Assembly (NCBI GenBank): GCA_021234155.1
Contig: JAJEKV010000013.1
Location: forward strand, 18,723,873-18,787,872
DNA from: Isoetes taiwanensis
Taxonomy: Eukaryota; Streptophyta; Lycopodiopsida; Isoetales; Isoetaceae
Direction of reading: 5' to 3'
DNA length: 64,000 bases
The translations under genes and the position numbers were made by a program. Within the stretch, counting starts at the first letter, position 1, and each line of letters begins with the position of its first letter. A model generated the notes under the pieces. That model saw only the letters and a list, made by a program, of their open reading frames with translations. It made no database searches and was not told the DNA's origin. Below, piece after piece: positions 45,059-55,134 of the stretch.

Positions 45059-47022
45059 TTATTTATTTATTTATTTTTGATGAACGTGGACCTTTATTAC
45101 TCAAAAGAATACAAAGAGTATATAGGGGACTCAAAACCCAGTGGAGAAGATATCCACTAGAGCAACACTACCCACCACATACATAACATAAAAAAGCAGA
45201 GAATACAGATCACCATGAGTACAACTGTTTGCTATGAGTAGGTGTGAATCTGAAGATATTGCTCCCAAATGACACTTTTGATGTCATCCTTCAAGGAAGA
45301 ACATTTGTATGCCTTCACAACGCGACGACTACGGGCATCGCTAAGCACTTATGCGATCTGAAAAGTTTGTCCCTTGAAGATGAAGAGATTTCGTCTCTTC
45401 CGGATGGACCGGGGATGATCCAGCGGATGCTAAGTGGAAAGCCCTCTTTGCCAACTTGTCCCAAAACTAGGATAGACCGACAAAAGGACCTGCTGACTAT
45501 TCAAGTCACAATGGAAAAACTCGAAGCCACCGCCAAGCGGTCGAACATGGTGACAGAAAGCGGTGCTCAATTGTCCGATCCCCTCTGCGTGCAAAGAGGG
45601 CGAGATCCACGAGACTTCGGGCTAAATCGATGAACAAATGAGATTTACCCGCGACGCATCTATGAGTGATCTCGCCACCATAAAATGGATAGCTTAGGAT
45701 GAAGCAATTTATCTCATACCCATCGCCCGGTGCTTTTACGATGAGGCTCTGGGGATAACTAAAGGCCACTTTGGCGATGGAGGCAACACCTCGGGATGAA
45801 GCGGGACCACATACATCGAGTGCACCGGTGCTCCTCCTTAACACCGCCATGAACCACCCGGGTGGGGAGCCACGCCTCGTGGGTGTGGAGGAAGTGTAGC
45901 AGCTACTTTTTCCCAAATGCTCGGTCCCAACGAAGGAGAAGGAACTTCAATTTGAACTCATTCCATGTCAACAATCTTGTCTCATTATACCATGCGGATA
46001 CTGGTGAGCACACACGCCGCCGCCACACCGGGCGTTGTGTCAATGGATGGATGGGAGAAGAGACCGAGGGGGGACAATCTGCATGACCGTCACCCAAAGG
46101 AATCCACCAAACAACCGGGTAGGATCTCTGCGGTGGGCCATTGGATGGAACCGAAACAAAGTGCTTACAGTCTCCCAAGCGACTAGCAACCCTTGAGGAA
46201 AGGAGATGCATTACGATATGGAGAAAGTGGATAGAATAATGCCCATGGGAGGAGAGGCTTAATGGATGGAGAGCCAAAGGAAATGCACCTCTGAAGACGG
46301 GTGAATGAGACGCTGCACTGAGAATTATCAACATTATTGAGAATCCGCCACATGAACTTAGAGATCAGCACCTTGCTCGAGAAGAAAGTGAATCATCCCC
46401 AGCCCCCACAAAGTTTAGGCATAATGCACCGCCCAACTAACTTTAACATCAGCTCCTTCTTCGCCACCCCCGGATGAAGTTCCCGATAGTGCGAACAATG
46501 AGTCGCATCTTTGATCGATGGTGCCGAGAAGATGGATGCCATGTAGACATGTGTGCCACTTTCGTAGGCGACTTTGCCGCGATTACCACCAGCCATGGAT
46601 AACTTAGCCGTGGACCATCGAACAAATGCCTTTCCAACCCCTTAATAATGACATCCCACGATCACCGGATGAGAGATGTATACCAACCGAATGCCTAGAA
46701 GCTTAGTTGCCTTCCCATGAGGAAGAACCTTCCATGGAAATGCAACCACGTAAGAACCAAGACTCCGGAGAGTCTAGGGCCACAGGGCAGTAACTTTTTG
46801 CCACCCCACAAAGATACCGAAGCCAAAGAGAAACCGTCCAACAAGGAAATGGCATTCTCGCAAATTCTCGCTCATCGACCATTAAGAACAAGAAAGTGTC
46901 ATCGTGCATCGCGATTGGATCTCTTGTGAACCATTGTTCATGGGAAGACCATGCAGGATGCCTTCCTGCACTGCAAGAGAGAATACCTGAGAAAGAATCT
47001 CCGCCACAATTGTAAAAAGCAG
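45059..47022 (-). mobile_element. 5'-truncated LINE inside the MITE
   Basis: Minus-strand LINE fragment of 1,964 bp flanked by an 11-bp target duplication GTGCCATTTAT (45,048-45,058 and 47,023-47,033). Its 3' end is an AAAT repeat tail. Coding remains of ORF2 start inside the RT: DDTFLFLMVDEREFA near 46,920 follows motif C (the FA before DD is changed), then degraded connection and C-terminal sequence (WNEFKLKFLLLRWDRAF near 45,960, CYTSSTPTRRGSPPGWF near 45,900). The frames are broken; plus-strand frames in this interval are shadows. Confidence 0.9.
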
Positions 47023-47033
47023 GTGCCATTTAT
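47023..47033. repeat. Nested LINE target duplication, right
   Basis: GTGCCATTTAT, identical to 45,048-45,058. Confidence 0.9.
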
Positions 47034-47141
47034 GGCGTTTGTGCTCTCCAAATGACACAAAAGTGACATTTATGCTCCGTAAAAAGGAGGAACATAAACG
47101 TCATTTTTGTGCCATTGCTACCTATTTTTGTAGTAGTGAAT

Positions 47142-49060
47142 TTAATTTTATTCAAACATTTTCAAATAGAATAACCATAGAAGGCAATAGCAGTTTAAAT
47201 GACATAGCACTCCTCAAATTTCTAGTTTAATCTGAGATGCAAAAGTGCAGAAAGAAGCAATGCAAATATTGGCATCCCAAAATGTTCATCTATGATAAAG
47301 CAAGAAATCATGGTCATCCGAAAAGTAAGAACCTACAAGCATGCGTTTGAGCTTGCAAGAGCTTGCAACTGATTTGATCTCCTACTCTGAATGTGAAATT
47401 ATGCCTCAAAGGAGTCCTTGAGATCTATGGGCTGCAAACATGGAATAGGGTTCACGATAACAGTAGAAGGAATCATCTAAATATGCATCAAAGGAGTCTT
47501 TGAGGCCGTATCATTTAGCATAAAGTGGATGTCATATAATATGAGATGTGTGGATAGCAAACATAATAACAATAAAAGGAATGAATTAAGTACATATACA
47601 ATGCATATTCAAGCTTTTAAGAACATCTTTACTCCAACAACAATAAAATTTCAAGTCCTATAGGCTATCTAAATGATACCTTTGTGCAAGTTTTTCAATA
47701 AGTCTTACACAGTCCACCATAGCTCTAGGGTCAAAGGAACATAACCTGTGCTAATTAAAGCATGATTCTGACCTGTGCTAATTAAAGCATGATTCAGATC
47801 TCGTTTACCTTTGAATTTTGGCTTGTTCCTCTGAATATTCATCTGCTTACACCTCCCTTTGCAACCGGTAATATGTTGATGCATAGCAGCTACTCATAGT
47901 AGAGTACAATACAATCTAGGGTAAATTAAATATTGATTCTTCCTTGTTCTTCAACTTCCTGCAATTGAATTAAAGCACAAACCTATTCAACAACTAATCC
48001 TTCTTGAAAGGGAAAATTACTGGCAGGAATAAGATTCTAAACATACACAAAAAAACCCAAAGCCTTCAAGGCATGCATACATAAAATCAATGGCCTAAGA
48101 CCATCCCCCATGTCGTGCAGTGTTCCATTAAATACATTCATCTTTGATAGGTTTGACTGCAAATCTTCCTATGTGGCCTCATTTCTGCATGTCCAGAAGT
48201 TGGGAGGAAGAAATTATAATCTCAAGGGCACTACACAGGCCACACAGATATCAATATCTCCAGAAGCAATTAAACTTGCAAATATTACCTACTCTATCCA
48301 TACTCAAAGGCAACGTATTTATCCTCCTCAAATGGCTATCAATCAAGGACATGGAACTTACTGCATTGTTGCATTCGATCTATTGTCCTAAAGTACATGT
48401 AGCTTTGTGTAACACTACCTTTAGACTCGTGACTTAAACCAAAACGGAAGTTAACTGATTAATAGAAAGATGGTCACATGCGGTTAATCATCTTTCGTCA
48501 AGGAAGTTTTCCTCATTATCAATGCTTGCATATGGAAATCCTACTGTATGACTTCCCAACCTTTTTAGGAAACATTCATGGATCTGAAAGTAACTTGCAC
48601 ATAGGGTATTCTTCTGCACATTGTCGTTCCGCGTATCATCTTCTAGTGTTAATTTCTGAAAGTACGCCATGTATTAATTAAATACTTGAGACGAAATACT
48701 TTCTTGCTAATCACACCATCATAAAAAAAAATTAGGGGCCATGTCTCTAACTCGGTTTCATAATTCAATAACCATTGCATGACCAGAGCACAAATGATGC
48801 AATAAAATAAGCCAAACATGGGTATGTGGTCCAAAAAAGAGAGGTAGAAAGAGAGAGAGAGAGAATGTAGTAAAAAAATAAGAAGAAACAAATGATCCCT
48901 AATGCACATGAACATAATTTAAGGATTGAACAGATCTAGAAATGATTTCTTTATCCATTGCGCCATAAAGTATTTACCATATTACTTGAAACTATATAGA
49001 GCCATGTTAATACATTTAATGTAGACCTTAGGTTGTATAACAATACTGTCATTAGTGCAA
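47142..49060. other. AT-rich interval, no gene identified
   Basis: Low-coding AT-rich sequence with normal CAG/CTG frequency. Short frames (for example 48,110-48,437 plus) are not recognisable. A direct repeat of GACCTGTGCTAATTAAAGC lies at about 47,745 and 47,771. Could hold introns of a minus-strand transcript starting near 49,790. Confidence 0.5.
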
Positions 49061-49069
49061 AAATGGCTC

Positions 49070-49420
49070 CATACCTTTAAAAAGACAGGATTGATGAGAA
49101 AGGAGTTGTGTCCAATACTCTTTAGGAAGTCCCCAAGCTTCAGAAACACATAAGGCCTAACACTTTAAAAGAAAATGTTGCTCATTGGAGAAAGTCGCAT
49201 GCCCATGCTCTCAATGGCATAGCCTGCACGAATCATATAGAAATTGAGCATATTATTAGAATATCTAGACAGTGGCATATTCCCCAGAATGTCTTGCAAA
49301 CCAAATTCCCAACATCAAAGAGCTTCTTATATGCAATTGGAGAAAGAATGTTCTTGACAAATAATGGAGTGGCAAAATAGTTTGTGTCTGGAGGAGATGT
49401 CAAAAATGGAGTAGCAAAAA
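49070..49420 (-). pseudogene. Possible LINE C-terminal relic
   Basis: Minus-strand pieces such as CRLC and EHGHATFSNEQHFLLKC resemble the Cys/His-rich C-terminal region of LINE ORF2, with stops between. Weak. Confidence 0.3.
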
Positions 49421-49684
49421 ATTAGCGTGTCTAGAGGAGATGAGACTAACATCTTAAAGCTTTGTGCCTTTACTTATCACAGATTGGAGTGCAAAATAAA
49501 AATTATGCAACTTACTAATCATTTTACTACGGAATGTACATGCACAAACAGATAATAGCCGTGATCTTGGGTTGTGGTTTAGAAAATGGATCCGCCTCAA
49601 GGTATAGTTGGAATGAAAACTAGTATCAAAACTGTTCTCTCAGATTTTATCCCTATAATACACAACAAAATTCAATAAAAAATC

Positions 49685-49830
49685 GAAGTACCTTCTGATT
49701 TTGCTCCCTATTGATGCCCTTACGGCTCCAGGCTCCAAGAAAGCTTCAGCTCAACCTACGGGTGAAAGCTCCAGCAGACGATGCCCTCTTATAAACCTAA
49801 AACCCTAAAGGGGCAATCAAACTATTTGCC
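49685..49830 (-). promoter_or_regulatory. Promoter/first-exon-like segment with telo-box
   Basis: Minus strand reads TTTAGGGTTTTAGG (telo-box) then TTTATAAGAGG (TATA-like) and, about 100 bp on, a fair 5' splice site AGAAG|GTACTTC at about 49,690. TGGGCT lies upstream near 49,850. This resembles a housekeeping-gene promoter with a non-coding first exon, but I found no coding exon. Confidence 0.35.
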
Positions 49831-49950
49831 ATGACGGTCGACATTCGCCTTGGGCTCTGCCTAAAACCAAAAGGGGGCAAATCGATGCCTGAAGATTAGA
49901 AAGGGCAAATGAAATCATACTAAAAAAAAGTGTCAATTTTTGGAGTATCG

Positions 49951-49975
49951 GATTTTTTTTTTTTTTTTTTTTTTT
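49951..49975. repeat. Poly(T) run
   Basis: About 25 T with no other base. Could be the poly(A) end of a minus-strand retroposed sequence, but no body was recognised. Confidence 0.8.
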
Positions 49976-50096
49976 CAGGCAGCGGAAATCATCAAAACCT
50001 TAAAAAAATCAGGTAGGAAAAAATCCAAAACATTTTTCTACAGACCGGAAATTTCCAATCAATTTAAAATTTACCTCAGGTGTGAACCCCCATCGT

Positions 50097-50372
50097 ACAG
50101 TAATATGTCTGTTGCGCTCCTCTATTAAGTCTCATAGGCCGATTGGTCTCCATGGGCAATAAAAGCCATTCAATTCAATTCAATTCAATTTTGGCATCTC
50201 ATAGGCCGATTGGTCTCCATGGGCGATAAAAGCCATTCAATTCAATTCAATTCAATTTTGGCAAAATAAGTTTTTAAATTGGTGCATATATAGGTTACAT
50301 CTTTGACATAAATTGCTTGTATTTTAAATTATAGACTAGATATTACAAAATGATGTCAAACGTGGCCACATG
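50097..50372 (+). repeat. Repeat shared with the 10.3-kb unit, left part
   Basis: ACAGTAATATGTCTG through GATGTCAAACGTGG matches 9,355-9,555 and 19,730-19,926 of the array. It includes a plus-strand LINE tail. The match resumes at about 53,330. Confidence 0.8.
50130..50263 (+). repeat. 67-bp tandem duplication of LINE tail
   Basis: TCTCATAGGCCGATTGGTCT...CAATTTTGGCA occurs at 50,130-50,196 and 50,197-50,263, with one base differing (GGGCAAT/GGGCGAT). Each has (C/G)ATAAAAGCC and an ATTCA tail. Confidence 0.9.
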
Positions 50373-50622
50373 TATGGCGTTCAGGTCATCTTTTATTGCG
50401 TACCATCGATGTGGGGAATATTCCTGGCATTGTACCAGATCGATGGCCCACATCATTTACAACTAAAGCCAGACAAACTTTTCCAATGGTGCACCTTGAC
50501 CTCAATGGTCCAAAACCACAATATCATTAAATGAAAGAAATTACATAAACCTTGGTAGGCAAAACAACATGCATAACAACTCAGACACACAAGTGTATTT
50601 ACAAACATCCATGGGGAATGCA

Positions 50623-50922
50623 CTATCGGTCAGCTGCCCTCCTCTTGCTAGGCCCAACATCCTGAGTGTCATGGCCGCGCAACTCCCTTATGAGCAGGCC
50701 CCTACAGAGGTTCAAATGTGATCGCAGCATCTTCCTCTCGAAACTAGCATCATCTACAGGACAGCGCTCAACCATCTCCACGGCACTCTCAATCTGCTCG
50801 AGAGTGCCCGCGAGCGCCATACGCAGATTTCCCACTGCTGCGCACACCCCCCTAACGGCTTCCTCCGCATCTCTCAACTCATGTACAAAATCACACGCCT
50901 CCTCCTTAATACCCGACTCCAC
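50623..50922 (-). CDS. Unidentified ORF, helical C-terminal domain
   Basis: Not recognised. Frame of about 99 codons from ESGIKEEACDFVHELRDAEE through VCAAVGNLRMALAGTLEQIE to LRSHLNLCRGLLIRELRG and a basic end SKRRAADR; it looks all-helical with leucine heptads. It may be the last exon of the gene whose earlier part is at 51,088-51,612: both are minus strand, and a stretch containing stops lies between. CAG/CTG frequency is normal. PIF/Harbinger accessory genes have comparable size, but no Myb/SANT motif is visible. Confidence 0.4.
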   Translation of the reverse strand: MESGIKEEACDFVHELRDAEEAVRGVCAAVGNLRMALAGTLEQIESAVEMVERCPVDDASFERKMLRSHLNLCRGLLIRELRGHDTQDVGPSKRRAADR

Positions 50923-51087
50923 GGCCGATTGATTAATGGATTCGGCCTCCTCTGATGTCAGTGATGACGATCACCTCCTGCTCGCGATGAGGCCGCGCTC
51001 CCATACCATTGTCACCTGGCACAAGAAAGAAATTAGATAAATGAAGCATAAGCAAATGAAACCAAAGCGTAAAGGCGAGTTGCTACA

Positions 51088-51612
51088 TCAAACAACATCA
51101 AACTCATCGTCCCCAATGTCAAGCGGGATGAAATCAGCATAAGGATCAGCAGCCTCCGGAGACGGGGGCTGCACTCCACTATTAGCATACACAAATTCAT
51201 CACCACTACTCCCCTCTCCAGATTTTTCCTCCCCATCCTCAAAGACGCCTGCAGCATCCCAAAACCGCTTCCTTCTCCTTCCAACACGCTCTATTGGGAC
51301 CACTCCTGGCTGGCTCCCAAATAATGACATGCGCACATCCTTATAGCTGCGGTGCTGCGGTGCAAAGATATAATCCCCGACCTGCTTGCACTCGTTCCAA
51401 CGAGGCATATCTATAGAGTTATTGGGCAAGACCGGGAACTTGCGGCTGAACTTCCGGTTTCGCGGCATGCATTTGATGGTGTGGAGAAGGGAGGCCGTCC
51501 CGAACCTCGCCAAAGATGATATGACACATAGTGCAAAGCTTTGGCCATGAGGTTTTGATTGTCGAGCACAATCAAGTGCTTGACCTCGCCCGACCCCATA
51601 TAATGCATACAC
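51088..51612 (-). CDS. Unidentified ORF, acidic C-terminus
   Basis: Not recognised. Frame of about 174 codons. The first 60 are low-confidence because another frame (51,677-51,411) also looks coding (CMHYMGSGEVKHLIVLDNQN), implying a frameshift near 51,450. The later part is protein-like: MPRWNECKQVGDYIFAPQH, VRMSLFGSQPGVVPIERVGR, RRKRFWDAAG, then an acidic tail (DFIPLDIGDDEFDVV) ending at 51,088. It lies in a segment that interrupts a repeat, so it probably belongs to a mobile element. Confidence 0.4.
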   Translation of the reverse strand: MYALYGVGRGQALDCARQSKPHGQSFALCVISSLARFGTASLLHTIKCMPRNRKFSRKFPVLPNNSIDMPRWNECKQVGDYIFAPQHRSYKDVRMSLFGSQPGVVPIERVGRRRKRFWDAAGVFEDGEEKSGEGSSGDEFVYANSGVQPPSPEAADPYADFIPLDIGDDEFDVV

Positions 51613-53325
51613 TCCTTCCTACTTTTACTTTCCATGAGATACATTGTGCATATGAGCTTTAAAATGCAACCGCGCAATGTCTTTCAAACAATATCCCACG
51701 AGGCCTTGAAGCAATGCAATTTGCTTTCCTCGGGGCCTTTGCACGGAATCATGGCTCCCTACGGGCTTACCGTGTTCCATCCAAGGAAGTTCATGATTCG
51801 GCAGTCAAGCCTGGGCGAGGGTCTTGGCGATAGGCCGCATCACCCGGCTTGGATGTGCAAATGGTCAAGGGATGAGCCCCCTTTCAATGCAACCACTCAC
51901 GCTTTCTGCGGGTCTCCCTCGAGGAATACAATCATTCGATCGTACAATGCCTTGGGACATCACATCCTCCAAACACTATGGTCGCGGATCGTCTAACAAC
52001 GGGCAAATCCACGACCTCTTCTCGGGCCCCACCAATGTCAATCCCAACATGTTCCTCTCGCTTCGGAATCCTCAGGCCTCTCCCCGTCCCGTTTCCTAGC
52101 CCCACCCCTGGCGGTCTTAACATTCACAGGCTCTGCCTCTTCTACGGTCTCGGCCCCCACGGGTTCAACACCGGATTGTGTGAGTGAAGGCGTGAATCTC
52201 ACTTGCCTTGCACCTAGCCGCCCACCACTACCTCCTCCTGCCTCCCCTCTACTACCCCTTCCCCTCCTGCGTCCCTTCCTACACAAATCCGGTGCCAATG
52301 CACCTATCCGGCCCCTCAAACACACTAGGTATTTACGGATCAGCCCCCCCACCTCACCACCACATCTCTCACTTCCACATCTACGCCTTTGAATTGCCCA
52401 TCCCTGGGCTCAATTGTCTAGTCTTGCATCCAAGCCAACCAGTATCCTCAACCACTACATCCTAAGCTGGTGGCTCAAGTCGGCAAACTCTGCCGCCTTG
52501 GCCCTTGTGCTCCAAGCTTCCTTGCCCTCCCCTCCCTCACCCTCGCACTTAGGTGGACACCCCAACAGCATCAGGGAATGGAATACGGGCCGCCACCTCC
52601 GTCTACGCAACACCGGGGGGCGGTTATCCAAACAAAGCCTCCGCTCAGGCATCCTGTACACCTTCACTTTCAAGCGAGCATCTCTTCTCATGCATCCATT
52701 TCGTGGTTCACCAACCTCCTGACCTTATGCGGCCTGGCCCTCGCCCTCGCCCAGCCTCCACACACACACACAAGAATTCCAAGCCCTGCGTATTCCGCCC
52801 GGCCGTCTCTGGCGACCACTTAACGCCCTCGCCCCGACCCCACCCACCGCACACACACACACAAGAATTCTATGAAGGACAAGCAGGCTCACCAACATGC
52901 TCCATCGTCCTCCAAGCTCCGCAATGTCCGGTTCATCAGCCGGATCACCAAATCCTTTCCAGCCACAAGCTATCGAGGACAATGCAGCATCGCCGGGTGC
53001 AATGATCAGGCCATCTCTCGGGCCCAAGCACGGGTCGTTATGGCCTCCCTATCCAGACGGCGCTTTTGACGATATCACTGGGCATGACAAAATTGGCTCG
53101 CGGCCTTCCAAATTTGGTTGGCGATTTCCTTACAATGCAATTCAAACCTTTGCAAAACATCCATGAAAAAGGGAGTTGCAAAGCACCAAAAATAGCAATA
53201 ACCATTCAAGCTCCTCCCACATGGCAAATTATACCATTTTTTATACAATACGATACTGAAATCATAGTCCTAAGCACTGCCAGAAAACACTCCCGCCAAC
53301 CGAAACGAATTAGGCAAAGTATATT
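51613..53325. other. GC-rich stretch with scrambled frames
   Basis: GC-rich relative to its surroundings, with overlapping short frames on both strands. The minus strand has low-complexity Arg/Gly-rich coding (52,352-52,038) and an IVFGGCDVPRHC piece. CAG/CTG words are scarce from about 51,620 to 52,560. Likely the upstream exons of the unidentified minus-strand gene, disrupted. ACACACACACA runs at 52,750 and 52,850. Confidence 0.35.
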
Positions 53326-53329
53326 ATTT

Positions 53330-53874
53330 AGACCAAAAGTCTTAAAAGAGTTGTACATTACATAGACAATCAATACAAGTCTAAAAGTTTCAAGTTCTCA
53401 ACAATGGTTAGGTTAGTTTGTAATGTATCTTATAATGGTCTCGAGACTGTTATATTAATGGAATCCGTTATGCTAGAAATGTTAACATGATGGATTGAAT
53501 GTGAAGTGATGTGGAACGGGAAGGGGGAGGGCATTCTTGCCAGCCCGACCGCAATCGAGGGCGCTGAGTTGATCGATTCTCGCGTGTCGTATCGGCAAGA
53601 ATGGCCTGACCCCTTCCTGTTCCATGACGTCAAGGCAAGATGTTAACCTGATTCTACAGGTTTTGCATCGCGATTTGCTATTCTTGATTAGAATGGATGC
53701 AAAAACTGCCGGAAGGCAGACCCACTTGCCTTGACGTAAAGTTTTAAAAAATCAATGTGAAGTAAAGTTTTAAAAAATCAGTTGTGTCATCATCAGCTAA
53801 CATAACAAAACGTGTTAATCAACTCTGAAATTGTACCTAAAAACGTGTTAACCAACTCTGAAATTGTACCTAAA
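53330..53874 (+). repeat. Repeat shared with the 10.3-kb unit, right part
   Basis: TTAAAAGAGTTGTA...GTTTCAAGTTCTCAACAATG...TTGTACCTAAA matches 9,555-9,841 and 19,930-20,222. It is interrupted by a foldback insertion (about 53,507-53,740) and ends exactly where the array copies enter the Helitron 3' end. Confidence 0.8.
53507..53740. mobile_element. Foldback insertion with two hairpins
   Basis: Absent from the array copies of this repeat. First stem: 53,512-53,541 (TGGAACGGGAAGGG...TTCTTGCC) pairs with 53,594-53,624 (GGCAAGAATGG...CTGTTCCA). Second stem: CGTCAAGGCAAG (53,628-53,639) pairs with CTTGCCTTGACG (53,725-53,736), with an inner GTTTTGCATC/GATGCAAAAAC pair. The right edge repeats TAAAGTTTTAAAAAATCA, present once in the array, twice here. 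Could be a MITE or a small-RNA hairpin. Confidence 0.7.
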
Positions 53875-54699
53875 TTACAATAACTACCAAATATTCAATT
53901 TAAAAACTACCTTAACCCCTTCGTGTGAACCCCCCATGGTTAAACGACTATTACTTAGTCCTTTTAATGCCTTAATGACAACAGATACCTCAACTCAAGC
54001 TGCAAACTGCTGATTAAGTCCATTCATATTCTATAAAGCAAATGCTTCATCCAGCAGCAAATACTTAAGAATATATCCCATCAAATGCCTTATATCTCTT
54101 ATATACTCTGTCCTGTAGTGATTTTCCCTGAAATGTTAGATCATAAGAAAGTAAGAAGAATTATCGTTATTGAGGATGAAGACTCATGTAACCTACTGCC
54201 GTACACAACCATAACCACATTTCGACTTCAGGCTGCAACATAATGTTTCAGAATTTCTGTATAGTAATCAGTCCAGACACCTTGAATCAAACCATAATGG
54301 CAATTCAAACGTACATCTTCAGGCTGCAAAATAGTGCTTCAGAATGTTCTGTAATTTTGATAACAAATTGAATCAATCTGTCTGTACAAAGATAGATGAC
54401 AGTCTAAATTATACAAAGAATATATGATAATAATGGATGATACAATGAAATTCTACACTAGAAGTGCATAGCAAAAAACAACCATTTGATTGTTTAAAAC
54501 CCGAAGGCAAAGAATAATCTAGAAAACAAAGTGAAGAACCCAAATGTATGAAGTCTTACTATATATAAGGATCACTATAGATCTTTGGATGCGTTGAAAC
54601 CACATGAATATTGCAGGGGTAAGGAGTGCACTGCATATGTTGAAGAGATGTACAGTAGCAAAATAATCCACATACTGTCTTAAATGCTGCAAATGCTAT
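53875..54699. other. AT-rich interval 3' of the SAUR-like gene
   Basis: AT-rich, no conserved frame. It includes a repeat of CTTCAGGCTGCAA(C/A)ATA near 54,230 and 54,320. Would contain the 3' UTR of the SAUR-like gene. Confidence 0.5.
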
Positions 54700-55134
54700 T
54701 CAAGCATAAAACTCCATAAGCTCTTCAAGATTAAGAGATCTAAGACAGGGGTCTTCATTATCCAAAAGCCACAGAATATGCTCAAAAAGTAAAGGATCGC
54801 ACTGCAGAGTTACTGCTCTGTTTCTCTCACTCCGACCAAAATGCTCAAATGTTTCAGTTTTCTTCAGCAAACACTGAACAATGGGATGGTTAAGAACCCT
54901 AGGCTCAACTTCAAAAACGGCAAGCTCATTTTGACAAAGAACGCTCACTTGGATCGAATGCTTTCTCATAAAAAGCTTCCTGTTCTGCCGTTTCCTGCTG
55001 CGCAAAACCTTGCCGTAGCCATGGCGTTTGGTAGTGCTTCTACGCTTTGGAATGAGAGGCGAGTAATCGTCAGAGCTTTGCTTGAATCTGGCAACCAAAT
55101 GAAAGCGCTTCATTGCCTCGCCGATCGAAGCCAT
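54700..55134 (-). CDS. SAUR-family auxin-response protein
   Basis: Intact 144-codon single-exon frame with ATG at 55,134-55,132 and a stop at 54,700. Residues 72-125 match the SAUR domain (PF02519): VFEVEPRVLNHPIVQCLL, then TETFEHFGRS, then AVTLQCDPLLFEHILWLL and DNEDP, including the conserved L-HP-LL and CD--LFEH motifs. SAUR proteins promote acid growth by inhibiting PP2C-D phosphatases and so activating plasma-membrane H+-ATPases, and many are auxin-induced. The 60-residue basic N-terminus (RSRKRQNRK) is longer than in the shortest SAURs and could direct nuclear location. Lack of introns is normal for the family. It is the only clearly intact host-type gene in the window and stands alone among elements. 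Confidence 0.8.
   Translation of the reverse strand: MASIGEAMKRFHLVARFKQSSDDYSPLIPKRRSTTKRHGYGKVLRSRKRQNRKLFMRKHSIQVSVLCQNELAVFEVEPRVLNHPIVQCLLKKTETFEHFGRSERNRAVTLQCDPLLFEHILWLLDNEDPCLRSLNLEELMEFYA

Larger units (their letters stand above)
44968..47138. mobile_element. CACTA-type MITE interrupted by a LINE
   Basis: Terminal inverted repeats begin CACTACTACAAAAA at both ends and continue with ATGGCACAAAA(G/A)TGAC, typical of the CACTA (En/Spm) superfamily. The 3-bp target duplication AAT flanks it (44,965-44,967 and 47,139-47,141). Without the inner LINE the element is only 196 bp (44,968-45,058 plus 47,034-47,138), so it is a non-autonomous MITE. It lies 31 bp from the LINE target duplication. 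Confidence 0.92.

Noticed and set aside
45244-45633. 129-codon plus-strand frame
   Set aside because: It lies antisense to a LINE fragment with a defined target duplication; no conserved motif.
51634-52823. Overlapping plus-strand frames of up to 120 codons
   Set aside because: GC-rich DNA with few stops and no recognisable domain; the minus strand has the better, though still unidentified, coding signal.
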